DNA of 63,417 bases from Desertibacillus haloalkaliphilus. GTDB lineage: Bacteria > Bacillota > Bacilli > Bacillales > KJ1-10-99. The notes under the pieces are model-generated. The model had not been told where the DNA came from and searched no databases. It saw only the letters and a list, made by a program, of their open reading frames with translations. Positions 38,355 through 48,287 of this stretch are shown here, one piece after another (within the stretch, counting starts at the first letter, position 1; every line of letters begins with the position of its first letter). The position numbers and the translations under genes were made by a program. The stretch is from contig NZ_JAHPIV010000008.1 of the NCBI RefSeq assembly GCF_019039105.1, positions 136,281-199,697 of the forward strand, written 5' to 3'.

Positions 38355-39593
38355 ATGAAATCGGCTGGCGTAATCGTCGAATACAATCCATTTCACAATG
38401 GACATTATTATCATCTACAACAAACGAAAAAAGTTACAGGTGCGGATATTATTATTGCAGTGATGAGTGGATATTTTTTACAACGGGGTGAACCGGCGCT
38501 AGTCTCAAAATGGCAGCGAACGAAAATGGCGCTTCAAGGAGGGGCAGATCTCGTCATTGAATTGCCTTATGTATACTCGACTCAAAAAGCAGAACAGTTC
38601 GCAAGCGGAGCGGTTTCTATCTTAGGAGCACTTGGTACAGACGCGATCTGCTTCGGGAGCGAATCCGGTGATATTCGTCAATTTCATCAACTTGTCTCGT
38701 TTATGGACGAACATAAACAATCGTACGAGTATTATGTACAGTATTATATAAAAGAAGGAAATAGCTATCCTAAGGCAGCAGCTCTGGCGTTTCAAGCCAT
38801 CACTCAAAGTGATGAGCTCCTTGATTTGTCGCAACCAAACAACATCTTGGGCTATCATTATATAAAAGCCATTCGGGATCAAAGGCTTTCGATCAAAGCG
38901 CATACGATCGCTCGACACACCGCAGGTTATCACGACAAAGAAGTGACAGACGAAAAAATCGCAAGTGCCACAAGCATACGGAATCAATTGCACGATCAAG
39001 GGAAAATTGCAACCATCGAAGGGGTGATCCCTCCATTTACTAAGGAGCACCTTGTCGATTACAAGAACACGTACGGAAACTTTCACGCTTGGGAAGATTA
39101 TTTTCAGTTTTTAAAGTATCGCTTACTAACGATGACGAGCCAACAAATTCACTTGATCTATGAAGCCGAAGAAGGATTGGAAAATCGTGTAAAACAAATG
39201 ATCTCAACATCTGACTCGTTTTCATCGTTTATGAAAGCGATCAAAACGAAACGCTACACTTGGAACAGGTTACAACGACTCTGTTTGCATATCCTGACGA
39301 ACACAACAAAAGAAGACATGCAACAGGCCGTTTCGTTTCCACAAGCTCCCTACCTTCGATTGTTAGGAATGAGTGATGTCGGCCAAACCTATTTACGATC
39401 GATCAAAAAACAGCTCGACACACCCATCGTGTCGACTGTTTCGCAACATCATCACCCAATGCTTACGATCGATCAAAAGGCAGCATCGATTTATTCCCTT
39501 GCTCTCTCACAGAAGCAACAACAATACTTACACAAACAAGAATACGCTACACCACCCATCCGTTATAATAAAAACACAGGTGCTTTTAAATAA
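38355..39593 (+). CDS. tmcAL: tRNA(Met) cytidine acetate ligase TmcAL (YlbM)
   Basis: Makes N4-acetylcytidine at the wobble base of elongator tRNA-Met, using acetate and ATP. The nucleotidyltransferase signature is VEYNPFHNGHYYHL (HxGH type) at about residues 9-22. MSGYFLQRGEPALVSKWQR and FGSESGD follow, all as in B. subtilis YlbM. It is 412 residues. GGAGACG precedes the ATG. It is rightward and convergent with ylbL; the shared terminator overlaps its stop codon. Confidence 0.94.
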   Translation: MKSAGVIVEYNPFHNGHYYHLQQTKKVTGADIIIAVMSGYFLQRGEPALVSKWQRTKMALQGGADLVIELPYVYSTQKAEQFASGAVSILGALGTDAICFGSESGDIRQFHQLVSFMDEHKQSYEYYVQYYIKEGNSYPKAAALAFQAITQSDELLDLSQPNNILGYHYIKAIRDQRLSIKAHTIARHTAGYHDKEVTDEKIASATSIRNQLHDQGKIATIEGVIPPFTKEHLVDYKNTYGNFHAWEDYFQFLKYRLLTMTSQQIHLIYEAEEGLENRVKQMISTSDSFSSFMKAIKTKRYTWNRLQRLCLHILTNTTKEDMQQAVSFPQAPYLRLLGMSDVGQTYLRSIKKQLDTPIVSTVSQHHHPMLTIDQKAASIYSLALSQKQQQYLHKQEYATPPIRYNKNTGAFK

Positions 39594-39607
39594 ATGCACC
39601 TGTGTTT
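39572..39607. terminator. Bidirectional terminator overlapping the tmcAL stop
   Basis: AAACACAGGTGC and GCACCTGTGTTT form a 12-bp stem whose loop contains the tmcAL TAA codon; it also ends ylbL from the other side. Confidence 0.8.
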
Positions 39608-39611
39608 CCAT

Positions 39612-40658
39612 TTAATCCAGTTCTAACTGTTGTAAATACGACAACGCATCCTCAAACGTATCAACAGGAACAATCTTCATATGTGTACCGATATCATCTG
39701 CAGCTTCGACTGCTTGTTCGTAATTGGAACCTACTCTACCACCCTCATTTGGGGCAAAAAACACATGCGCTCCTGCTCGATCGGCTGCAACTACTTTTTG
39801 CTTAACCCCACCAATACTGCCAACAACACCTTCTTCATTGATCGTGCCTGTACCAGCGATTGGATACCCTTTTGTAATGTCCTCTTCAATTAATTTGTTA
39901 TAAATTTGTAAGGAGAACATCAAACCAGCCGATGGCCCACCAATTTGATCCGTATCGATTGATACATCTGGATCTAGAAGAAGAGACCGATCAGTTACTG
40001 GGTAAGCAATCCCAATACCACCTGCACCTTCCTCAGCTCCATATTCTTTAGGAAATGGAGCCACTGACAACGTAACATCAAACTCTTCTTCATTCCGGTT
40101 CACGGTTAAATGTACGTTATCACCGATCGCCTTATCACCAAGTAACGCTAGCAATTCATCGGTCGTTTGAATATGTTCACCATCTACTGCAATGATCCGA
40201 TCCTCTAGTTGTAGATGCTCTTCTGCAGGCATCCCCTCAATCGTACTTGTCACTAGCACACCACGATAATCATAATCAATTTGCTTACCTGCATGTGTAT
40301 AAGCAACAATTTTCGCTGCTTCCTGTGAGCTAGTCATCATCATCAATTGACGATGGTGGTATTCAGCATCTGATTCATCAGGGCGCCGAATTTCTTCTTC
40401 CTTAAACAACTCCCGGTAATCACTAAATTGGGCCCATGTGTAAAATAATAAATTAGCCTTCCCCATTTGTACGGTTGTTAACATAAAGGAACCATCTTCT
40501 TCATAGCCATCCTCGATATTAATAATTGAAGCTAATACTTTCGCATCTCCTGGTTGGGTATAGTAGTAAGGAAGTTGATAAAAGTGGATTGCTAACAAGA
40601 TAACAATCAATATTACCCACTTTTTATTGTTTGTCTTCGGGCTCTTCTTCGTGACCAT
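39612..40658 (-). CDS. ylbL: Membrane PDZ/Lon-type serine protease YlbL
   Basis: One N-terminal membrane helix (WVILIVILLAIHFYQLPYYY), an external PDZ domain at about residues 120-200 (EGMPAEEHLQLEDRIIAVDG), and a C-terminal Lon-like S16 protease domain. The catalytic Ser lies in GGPSAGLMFSL and the Lys in GGVKQKVVAADRAG, so the dyad is intact. I start at ATG complement 40658 after GGAG, giving 348 residues and a 35-bp overlap with ylbK. In B. subtilis YlbL has been tied to clearance of the SOS division inhibitor YneA. Confidence 0.92.
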   Translation of the reverse strand: MVTKKSPKTNNKKWVILIVILLAIHFYQLPYYYTQPGDAKVLASIINIEDGYEEDGSFMLTTVQMGKANLLFYTWAQFSDYRELFKEEEIRRPDESDAEYHHRQLMMMTSSQEAAKIVAYTHAGKQIDYDYRGVLVTSTIEGMPAEEHLQLEDRIIAVDGEHIQTTDELLALLGDKAIGDNVHLTVNRNEEEFDVTLSVAPFPKEYGAEEGAGGIGIAYPVTDRSLLLDPDVSIDTDQIGGPSAGLMFSLQIYNKLIEEDITKGYPIAGTGTINEEGVVGSIGGVKQKVVAADRAGAHVFFAPNEGGRVGSNYEQAVEAADDIGTHMKIVPVDTFEDALSYLQQLELD

Positions 40659-41451
40659 TGCCGTTCTCCTTCCACGCTTTGATGATGTTTTCAATATCTT
40701 TTATTTTCTTTTTTGTTTCCTCTTCTCCAAGATCAATAAATGTCTCAACATTTGTGAAGTTGATCGAGCTTTGCTGGTACCCAATCGGGCGAATCATCAC
40801 ATCCGAATCAATTTCACGGTGCCGAACCATCTCACGCTCCATAATATCCATACTTTGTAAAATCACATCATAGATGGAAGTAATTTCAGGCTCAACATTA
40901 AAGAAAGACACATCAACCGCAATCGTTACGTCTGCTCCCATTTCCTTAACCACCGTAACCGGAACTCGGTCAATAACGCCACCATCAACGAGCAAACGGC
41001 CATCAACTTTTTCTGGAACAAAAATTCCTGGTATCGATATGCTTGCTCTTGTCGCCACGGCGAGGTTCCCCTCATTAAAGACGACACGTTCACCTTTCAT
41101 TAGATCTGTAGCAACAACAGCGACTGGTGGTGATAAATCTTGGAGCTGTTTGCCTTTTGAAAGGAGATGAATCAGTTCTTTTACTTTTTTACCCGAAACA
41201 AAACCCATCTTTGGGACGGTGAAATCAACATAATATTTTCGTCGAAAGAGTGTTGCAAACTTACGTAAATCTTCAGGTGTATGTCCAACACCATATAAGC
41301 TACCGATCAATGCCCCCATACTACTCCCAGCTATATAATCTATAGGGATCTTTGCATCTGCCAGTGCTTTTATCACACCAATATGTGCAAACCCTCTGAC
41401 TCCTCCTGAACCTAAAGCTAGGCCAATTTTTGGTCTACACAAAAATACCAT
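40624..41451 (-). CDS. ylbK: Patatin-like phospholipase YlbK
   Basis: Predicted cytosolic serine esterase. The patatin blocks are LALGSGGVRGFAHIGVI (oxyanion loop), the nucleophile elbow GSSMG at about residues 44-48, and the catalytic Asp in LLVDGGVIDRVPV. It is 275 residues. Natural substrate unknown. The overlap with ylbL implies joint expression. Confidence 0.92.
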   Translation of the reverse strand: MVFLCRPKIGLALGSGGVRGFAHIGVIKALADAKIPIDYIAGSSMGALIGSLYGVGHTPEDLRKFATLFRRKYYVDFTVPKMGFVSGKKVKELIHLLSKGKQLQDLSPPVAVVATDLMKGERVVFNEGNLAVATRASISIPGIFVPEKVDGRLLVDGGVIDRVPVTVVKEMGADVTIAVDVSFFNVEPEITSIYDVILQSMDIMEREMVRHREIDSDVMIRPIGYQQSSINFTNVETFIDLGEEETKKKIKDIENIIKAWKENGNGHEEEPEDKQ

Positions 41452-41604
41452 CTCCTATCTTACGTTTTCCCACATCCGTTTTCAATCATATGGTCTAAAT
41501 TCAATGTCTATACGTATAGTATTTAGTGGGACATGTTTCTAAAAAAAGTTACCCAAAGATATTACAAAAAAAATTAAACTTTAACTGAAGGAGGCGGCCC
41601 GCCC

Positions 41605-42846
41605 TTGAAACCCTCATTCATCAAAACTATCTTCCTTGCACTACTAGCGATAAGCTTGGCAGCCTCGTTAATGATCTATCCGAATGAAGCGTTTGATGCA
41701 TCATTACGTGGGTTAGAAATGTGGTGGGAAGTCGTATTCCCTTCCCTGCTTCCGTTTTTTATTGTATCTGAATTGCTGATTGGTTTTGGTGTTGTTACTT
41801 TTATCGGTGCATTGCTAGAACCTTTAATGCGCCCATTTTTCCGCGTTCCTGGCGTTGGTGGGTTTGTTTGGGCGATGGGGCTGGCTTCTGGATATCCAGC
41901 AGGAGCAAAATTAACAGCTCGATTACGTCAAGAAAAGAAGCTTACTGCCATCGAAGCAGAGCGACTCGTGTCCTTTACGAACTCATCGAATCCACTGTTT
42001 ATTTTTGGAGCTATCGCAGTTGGCTTTTTTCACAATGCCGCACTTGGCATCGTTCTTGCCCTGGCCCATTATTTTGGCAACATCTGTGTTGGGCTACTAA
42101 TGCGTTTTCACCGCGTTGACGAAGAACAACCACAAAAGGATAGCAAAAAGCCAAAGTTATCACTAAAGAATGCACTAGAACTACTTCATCAAGAACGAGT
42201 AAAAGACGGACGACCAATCGGACAACTTTTAGGTGATGCGGTTCAGTCATCCGTACAAACCTTATTGATGATTGGTGGCTTTGTCATTTTATTTTCTGTC
42301 TTTAATAGACTGTTGAGTCTGCTTGAGATCACCACCATTATCTCATATTTTTTCACTATTATACTAACATTCTTCCAACTACCAAAAGAATTAAGCTTAC
42401 CACTCATTTCTGGTATGTTTGAAATTACTCTAGGTGGACAAATGGCTAGTCAGACAGATACTGCAACATTATTCGAACAGATCGTAGTTACTAGCTTTAT
42501 CCTTGCCTTTAGCGGTTTTTCTGTTCAAGCTCAAGTGGCGAGTATTTTAGCTGAAACAGATATCCGATTCAAACCGTTTTTTTTCGCACGAATCTTCCAT
42601 GGGTTCTTCGCTGCTGGTTTTGCCATGCTTTTATGGAAGCCACTTTATCTTAACCGGCAGGGCGATGATCTTCACAACCAAGCAGTGCCAGCACTCGCAG
42701 GAGAAGCATCACTATCATGGATCAGCACATGGTGGGACACTCTTGTGCAATACGGACCAGCCTTTACCTTGCTTTTTTTATGTACGTATATCCTAATACG
42801 TGCTAAACGAGCCTTACAACCTACAAAAAAAACAATCCATTTCTAA
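41605..42846 (+). CDS. ylbJ: Sporulation integral membrane protein YlbJ
   Basis: A 413-residue polytopic protein with about eight or nine membrane helices and nucleoside-recognition (Gate) features: WWEVVFPSLLPFFIVSELLI, MGLASGYPAGAKLTARL, FTNSSNPLFIFGAI. In B. subtilis ylbJ is a sigma-E gene needed for normal spore heat resistance. The TTG start follows AAGGAGG. Upstream, TCATATG then TATACGTA resembles a sigma-E promoter only weakly. It is convergent with coaD. Confidence 0.92.
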   Translation: MKPSFIKTIFLALLAISLAASLMIYPNEAFDASLRGLEMWWEVVFPSLLPFFIVSELLIGFGVVTFIGALLEPLMRPFFRVPGVGGFVWAMGLASGYPAGAKLTARLRQEKKLTAIEAERLVSFTNSSNPLFIFGAIAVGFFHNAALGIVLALAHYFGNICVGLLMRFHRVDEEQPQKDSKKPKLSLKNALELLHQERVKDGRPIGQLLGDAVQSSVQTLLMIGGFVILFSVFNRLLSLLEITTIISYFFTIILTFFQLPKELSLPLISGMFEITLGGQMASQTDTATLFEQIVVTSFILAFSGFSVQAQVASILAETDIRFKPFFFARIFHGFFAAGFAMLLWKPLYLNRQGDDLHNQAVPALAGEASLSWISTWWDTLVQYGPAFTLLFLCTYILIRAKRALQPTKKTIHF

Positions 42847-42864
42847 CACTGGAAATGGATTGTT
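42831..42864. terminator. Bidirectional terminator between ylbJ and coaD
   Basis: AACAATCCATTTC and GAAATGGATTGTT form a 13-bp stem followed by T runs on both strands; the ylbJ stop lies at the loop. Confidence 0.85.
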
Positions 42865-42869
42865 TTTTC

Positions 42870-43944
<1,075 letters not shown>

Positions 43945-44099
43945 ACTTTTCACACCTTACTACCTGTATAAGCTTTTTATTTTTCTTTTATATCCTATCA
44001 CAAATTCAAAAAAACATTAATAATATTCTCCAGAAATCAAAAAAATTTATACGAACATCACCAGTTTTAATAATTATCACGTATAAAATATGATGTACC

Positions 44100-44260
44100 G
44101 GTCATACTATGATTAGCAACGTTAAGTTGCTAACAACCGCGGAGAAGGCTTACGTTTCCCCATAAGTTCTTCCTCCGGTTTCTCCTCTCCCATAGCCTAG
44201 TACATACTGTCGTATGTTGCAAGGCACCTCGTAGGGTTATTTCCTACGAGGTTTTTTTGT
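44100..44260 (-). ncRNA. Candidate ylbH leader RNA upstream of rsmD
   Basis: The minus strand contains a chain of hairpins: ACCTCGTAGG/CCTACGAGGT (44226-44252), CATAC/GTATG (44203-44216), a long bulged stem capped by CTTATG-GGGAAA-CGTAAG (44149-44166), and GCAAC/GTTGC (44116-44130). The capping stem has a G-U pair only on the minus strand, which favours that strand. A conserved RNA of this type, the ylbH leader, is known upstream of ylbH in bacilli. The match is from position and structure, not a covariance search. The rest of the 420-bp gap 43945-44364 is AT-rich. Confidence 0.6.
44226..44258 (+). terminator. Plus-strand intrinsic terminator inside the rsmD leader region
   Basis: A 10-bp stem ACCTCGTAGG/CCTACGAGGT is followed by seven T on the plus strand. 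No rightward gene ends here, so it either ends an antisense transcript or is only a leader hairpin with an A-run at its 5' side. Confidence 0.5.
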
Positions 44261-44364
44261 CTTCATCCATCACGTAAGATTTGTCATCCAATCCTACAAT
44301 AGTCGACAATCGTTCTGAACAAGTGCTAGAGTATGAAAAGAAAACATAGAAAGGGAGAGTTAAG

Positions 44365-44754
44365 ATGATCCAACGTTTTATTGAACTCGGTGAAGGCTTA
44401 TCAGATTTATATGAATTAATCGAACTCGCTCGTACAAATAGCAACCGTATCCACCGTTTCATTCGCCTCAATACAACGATTAACGAGCGACCAGTTACAT
44501 CACTCGTTGTCGTTTTACAACCAGCAAGCCCAGGTAAACTGCAGCCACTCTACATCTGTCGTGAAGGAGTACCACAGCCTGAATGGAAAGAAAATAAACG
44601 ATACAACCTATTTGCCGAGGCTGCCAGCGAATTAAAGCAAGAAATCGTAACGATTGATGTTAAACCCTCATCTGTTTTTAACGAACGAGAGCTTTATTAT
44701 CAATACTTAACCGGAATTCTACGAATGAATAACTACATTCCAGCACTCTCTTAG
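44365..44754 (+). CDS. Conserved Bacillaceae protein of unknown function
   Basis: A 129-residue soluble protein, MIQRFIELGEGLSDLYELIE, with a central QPASPGKLQPLYICREG block. No signal peptide, membrane helix or metal motif. I recognise it as a protein conserved in bacilli (possibly DUF7147), with no known function. AAAGGGAGAG precedes the ATG. A TCGACA-18-TAGAGT pair upstream is a weak promoter candidate. It is convergent with the MFS gene. Confidence 0.75.
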   Translation: MIQRFIELGEGLSDLYELIELARTNSNRIHRFIRLNTTINERPVTSLVVVLQPASPGKLQPLYICREGVPQPEWKENKRYNLFAEAASELKQEIVTIDVKPSSVFNERELYYQYLTGILRMNNYIPALS

Positions 44755-44770
44755 TGGTTAGTTGGTTAGC

Positions 44771-44809
44771 AAAAAAGTTGCAGTTTTATTTCATTGCTGC
44801 AACTTTTTT
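44771..44809. terminator. Bidirectional terminator between the DUF gene and the MFS gene
   Basis: AAAAAAGTTGCAG and CTGCAACTTTTTT form a 13-bp stem with T runs both ways; the MFS stop codon is in the loop. Confidence 0.88.
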
Positions 44810-46012
44810 GTTAGTATCATATTGTTTCGCTTCTACCGCCGGTAACACTTTCCATTTCACAATGATAACATTTGTAAATAAGACAACACTGGCAACAATA
44901 AATAACCCACGTAGCCCAACGAGCGATACTGTCCACCCACCTACGAGAGGACCCAACATATTTCCTAAATAAAGCGCACTATTAGAAAAACCATAGGTGC
45001 GTCCTTCCATCCCTTCTGGTGAATGATGACGTATGAGCGTATTCACTGCGGGAAGCAACCCACCTAAACAAAGACCGACCATAAAACGCAAGATGATCAA
45101 TTGCCACAAACTCGTAACAAATGCCTGTGGGATCGAAACGACCGCGACACCAATTAACGCAAACACCAACACACGTTCTGCACCTTTTTTATCACTCATT
45201 TTACCTAATATCGGGGAGGTTAACATATTCGCAAACCCCATCACCGATACGGCCAGCCCGGCGTATAACGCGAGATTTCCGTACGAGCTTAATTCTTGCA
45301 CATATAACGAAATAAAAGGGTTAACACCGATCAGAGCAAATTGAATCAAGAACGTTACAACATATAAAGACAAGATTGGGGCATAAGCTGTAGCTTTCTT
45401 AAAGTCCTTTATCGTATTTGTTTTCTCTTGTTCCTTTTGCGGAGTAAAGGATTCCTTAACAAAAAAAAGCACGACAAACGCAGCGATAAGTATAAAAAAG
45501 CCCGTGACATAAAAGATCATCCGGTATCCCATCACTTCAGCCATCAGTCCGCCTAATAATGGTCCACAAATCGAACCAGCTACGGCACCTGATTGAAGCA
45601 TTCCGAGTGCATACCCGACTTTTTGCTTTGGTGTATTTGTGGCTACTAAACCGATAGATGCAGGGATAAACCCAGAAATCACTCCATTTAAAAGTCGTAA
45701 TCCAAGCAATGATAACGGACCTGTCGCAAAACCAGTTAGCGTTAAAACAACCGCCATCCCAAATCCAGACCGTAAAACCATCGATTTTCGACCATAACGA
45801 TCTGCGAGTCTCCCCCAAAATGGGGAAAATAAAAACGCTGTTAAAAAGTTTGCTCCAAAAATGAGCCCTGTCCATAAACTTACTTTCTCAGGATCGCTTA
45901 CACCAAGCTCCTGTAAATATAAAGGTAAAAATGGGATAATCATAGACATTGATCCCATTACAAAAAACTGACAAGCCATAAGAATCCATAAATTTCGTTT
46001 CCATAATTCCAC
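44786..46012 (-). CDS. MFS-family multidrug-type exporter
   Basis: A 408-residue transporter with 12 predicted membrane helices in two homologous halves. Motif A, GRLADRYGRKSMVLRSGFG, lies between helices 2 and 3, and a weaker copy GKMSDKKGAERVL lies in the second half. NGVISGFIPASIGLVATNTP and GLAVSVMGFANM are typical of the drug/proton antiporter (DHA1) group, near MdtG or YqjV. Substrate cannot be deduced. B. subtilis lacks it between ylbH and ylbG, so it is an insertion into the core order. Confidence 0.85.
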   Translation of the reverse strand: MELWKRNLWILMACQFFVMGSMSMIIPFLPLYLQELGVSDPEKVSLWTGLIFGANFLTAFLFSPFWGRLADRYGRKSMVLRSGFGMAVVLTLTGFATGPLSLLGLRLLNGVISGFIPASIGLVATNTPKQKVGYALGMLQSGAVAGSICGPLLGGLMAEVMGYRMIFYVTGFFILIAAFVVLFFVKESFTPQKEQEKTNTIKDFKKATAYAPILSLYVVTFLIQFALIGVNPFISLYVQELSSYGNLALYAGLAVSVMGFANMLTSPILGKMSDKKGAERVLVFALIGVAVVSIPQAFVTSLWQLIILRFMVGLCLGGLLPAVNTLIRHHSPEGMEGRTYGFSNSALYLGNMLGPLVGGWTVSLVGLRGLFIVASVVLFTNVIIVKWKVLPAVEAKQYDTNKKVAAMK

Positions 46013-46324
46013 TGTTGATCACTTCCTTAGATTCTCTCCATTATATGTTTCGTAAGGCAACATCATCAACAACAGTCTTCTCCGGTTATCTTTGAAAAAG
46101 GATTGTATTTCAAAGGAGATCAACGACTATCTTTCTCGTTTGCCATTAATCACACAACGTCATCCTTGCCTCCTTCGAACAAGATTCTTCTACTTCAGTG
46201 AATTCACCCTATTACTTAACTCTAAGGCGGTGCGAGTAAGCTTACTTCTATGACTTCTCCTCATTGCTAGCGCACTCCGCCCCTTAACCATTAAAAAAAG
46301 AACTGCTCCAAGATGGAACAGCCC
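46013..46324. other. Intergenic region between ylbG and the MFS gene
   Basis: It holds the ylbG terminator at its left end. At 46226-46286 is an imperfect inverted pair, AAGGCGGTGCGAG and CTAGCGCACTCCGCCCCTT, which could be a decayed dispersed element. I see no credible gene. Confidence 0.5.
46293..46322 (-). terminator. Intrinsic terminator of ylbF-ylbG
   Basis: Minus strand CTGTTCC-atctt-GGAGCAG followed by TTCTTTTTTT, 3 bp after the ylbG stop. Confidence 0.8.
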
Positions 46325-46603
46325 TTAAAGACCCATTCGATAATCATATTCTTTAGCCTTATCCGGCTGAGAATTTTGATATTCTGTTTTAATAAACGGA
46401 CGCATTGACTTTTTCACTGACTTCACATAATGATTTGACTCAAGGCGTTCAACCGTATCATCAATCGTTTCCGCATTACAATACAAAATCACATATTTCA
46501 TTTTTTTTGAGACATAATGGACATTACCATAGCGTCTTAACTGACGGGCATACTTTAATGAATGTAACCAAACGGCAAGTCCTTGTCGATTTCCACCAAT
46601 CAT
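46325..46603 (-). CDS. ylbG: DUF2129 protein YlbG
   Basis: A 92-residue conserved firmicute protein: GLAVWLHSLKYARQLRRYG, NVHYVSKKMKYVILYCN and the C-terminal DKAKEYDYRMGL. No known activity. I start at ATG complement 46603, after AAAAAAGGAG; an upstream in-frame ATG adds an unconserved tail. It follows ylbF. Confidence 0.9.
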   Translation of the reverse strand: MIGGNRQGLAVWLHSLKYARQLRRYGNVHYVSKKMKYVILYCNAETIDDTVERLESNHYVKSVKKSMRPFIKTEYQNSQPDKAKEYDYRMGL

Positions 46604-46704
46604 ATTGGTTTCTCCTTTTTTGTCATTTATGTTCAGTCTAGCATGTTCACTGGTGTTCGGCAATGTTAAATCAGCATCCGTATGGTACTAAGAATCAGTC
46701 GTAT

Positions 46705-47145
46705 TTATCCACAACTACAACCAGCACCAGAACCACACCCTCCACTACAAGAGAGGTTATCAAAAAATGGATTCCCCGTTGGTACTTTAATTGATTCCGA
46801 AACTGCCCTTGCGACATGTGCACTCACTTCATTTAGAAGCGTTTCTAGCTCCTTTTCTAGCCGTTTATATTCGGCTACAGAATCATGCATATCAAGTTCT
46901 CTTTTTAGCACCCGAATCTCCTTTGAGACCCGATCATAATCTGGGTGATATTTACCAAACCGTTGCACCTCTTCATAACTTTCTTTCATCTTTATAAATC
47001 GAGCAACTAACTGCTGTGCATGCTCGTCAGTTTGTAATTTATGTTTACTTTCCTTATATGCTTGAAAAAGATCCGAAGAAAGAATCATGCGCGCTAATTC
47101 ATCAGCTTCTTCGAGGACTTCCATACTTGTAACTGCTGTAAGCAT
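46705..47145 (-). CDS. ylbF: Y-complex subunit YlbF (RicF)
   Basis: Part of the YlbF-YmcA-YaaT (Ric) complex, which assists RNase Y in mRNA maturation and affects competence, biofilm and sporulation. It is largely helical (YEEVQRFGKYHPDYDRVSKE, then VPTGNPFFDNL). The C-terminal CSGGCGSGAGCSCG gives four Cys that in the B. subtilis complex help hold an iron-sulfur cluster. It is 146 residues. It precedes ylbG, as usual. Confidence 0.94.
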   Translation of the reverse strand: MLTAVTSMEVLEEADELARMILSSDLFQAYKESKHKLQTDEHAQQLVARFIKMKESYEEVQRFGKYHPDYDRVSKEIRVLKRELDMHDSVAEYKRLEKELETLLNEVSAHVARAVSESIKVPTGNPFFDNLSCSGGCGSGAGCSCG

Positions 47146-47205
47146 CTAGACACCTCCTACATTCATTATATCATCTACAAGCCAAAATGATAAATGCCAC
47201 GTTTG

Positions 47206-48171
47206 TTATGGCATATAGTGAATGCTTGCCTCACTTGTCAACTCGCAAGAGGGTTCAGCTGACAACTGCTCCATTAATGTGAATAAGGCAACATCTTTTT
47301 TCTTCGCTTCAATCATGATATCAAGCTCTTCACACGTCCCGTTAATCGTCTCTAGAAAATGCAACAGACGATCTTTATCAATATAATCATGGTGACGCTT
47401 ATCTAGCTCCCCATCGATAGGACTTGATATATGCATTTTTACTGGTAATGGACTATTTGACCAAGTAGCGACAACTCGTGGCCAAAGCTCTGAAAGAGGT
47501 GTTTCCGGATGATTTACGTCATGATGATGGAGATCAAAAACCACAGGGATTCCAAGTTTTTCCCCAAGATAAAGAGCGTCCTCTGTATGGTATACTGTAT
47601 CATCATTTTCAATCATAATCATTTTCTGAAGTTGGCTTGGAATATTTTCAAAGTTATCAATAAACGTCTCAAGCCCACTTACTTTCCCATGCTTTTTCCC
47701 TCCGATATGTAGGACACAACGATGCGTTGGATCAACGCCCAGACCTTTTAGTAACTTATAGTGATACAACAGTGTTTGTAACGATCGATTGAAAACTTCT
47801 TCATCCGGATTATTTAGGACGACAAAATGATCTGGGTGAAAATCAACGCGCATTTGTTTTGATCGGATATACTCACCTAATTGCTTCAAATTCGGAAAGA
47901 TCGCTTTTTCATATTTCCACCCTTCCGTTAGTGGGTGATTTACAAGCGGAATAAGTCTAGAAGACAGTCTAAAGAATGAAATGTCATGTGCGGCATTATG
48001 CTTAACAAGGCGCAAGCAATTGTCCAAGTTAGCATTTGAAATTCTTTCTAACCGCCGCAGCCTAGCCTCTCGATCCACGATTTTTTCAAACTGTGTAGCC
48101 GTCATTGTCTGAGAGGGTGAAGCATTTTGCAACAGTTCACTCATCGCAACATACCCAAACCGTACATACAC
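47206..48171 (-). CDS. uvsE: UV DNA-damage endonuclease UvsE (UvdE)
   Basis: TIM-barrel endonuclease that nicks DNA 5' of UV photoproducts, giving a repair route separate from UvrABC. Metal-binding residues are seen in RVDFHPDHFVVLN, CVLHIGGKKHGK, MIENDD, VFDLHHHDVNH and KMHISSP. I prefer the GTG at complement 48171 (MYVRFGYVAMS, AAGGGGG 8 nt upstream), giving 321 residues. An ATG 21 bp earlier has a weaker ribosome site. UvsE commonly protects spore formers. It is divergent from the ATP-grasp gene. Confidence 0.93.
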   Translation of the reverse strand: MYVRFGYVAMSELLQNASPSQTMTATQFEKIVDREARLRRLERISNANLDNCLRLVKHNAAHDISFFRLSSRLIPLVNHPLTEGWKYEKAIFPNLKQLGEYIRSKQMRVDFHPDHFVVLNNPDEEVFNRSLQTLLYHYKLLKGLGVDPTHRCVLHIGGKKHGKVSGLETFIDNFENIPSQLQKMIMIENDDTVYHTEDALYLGEKLGIPVVFDLHHHDVNHPETPLSELWPRVVATWSNSPLPVKMHISSPIDGELDKRHHDYIDKDRLLHFLETINGTCEELDIMIEAKKKDVALFTLMEQLSAEPSCELTSEASIHYMP

Positions 48172-48287
48172 GATTATCGCCCCCTTTTCCATTGTTATTT
48201 TTCTCTACCTATTTTTAAAGCTACCAGGTAATTATTTTCTCGTTTATAATCAATTTGAACAACAAAAACTAAATAAAGGGTGACGTC

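Noticed and set aside
38622-39086. 154-residue open frame antisense to tmcAL
   Set aside because: It is fully inside a well-conserved gene, Cys/Phe-rich and with no ribosome site.
44107-44166. Tiny open frames (13 and 18 codons) in the rsmD leader region
   Set aside because: The minus-strand one has a GGAGGAAG-like site, but both lie within the folded hairpins and are too short to distinguish from structure.
45537-45875. 112-residue frame inside the MFS gene
   Set aside because: It is a same-strand alternative frame of a clear transporter gene, Trp-rich by chance.
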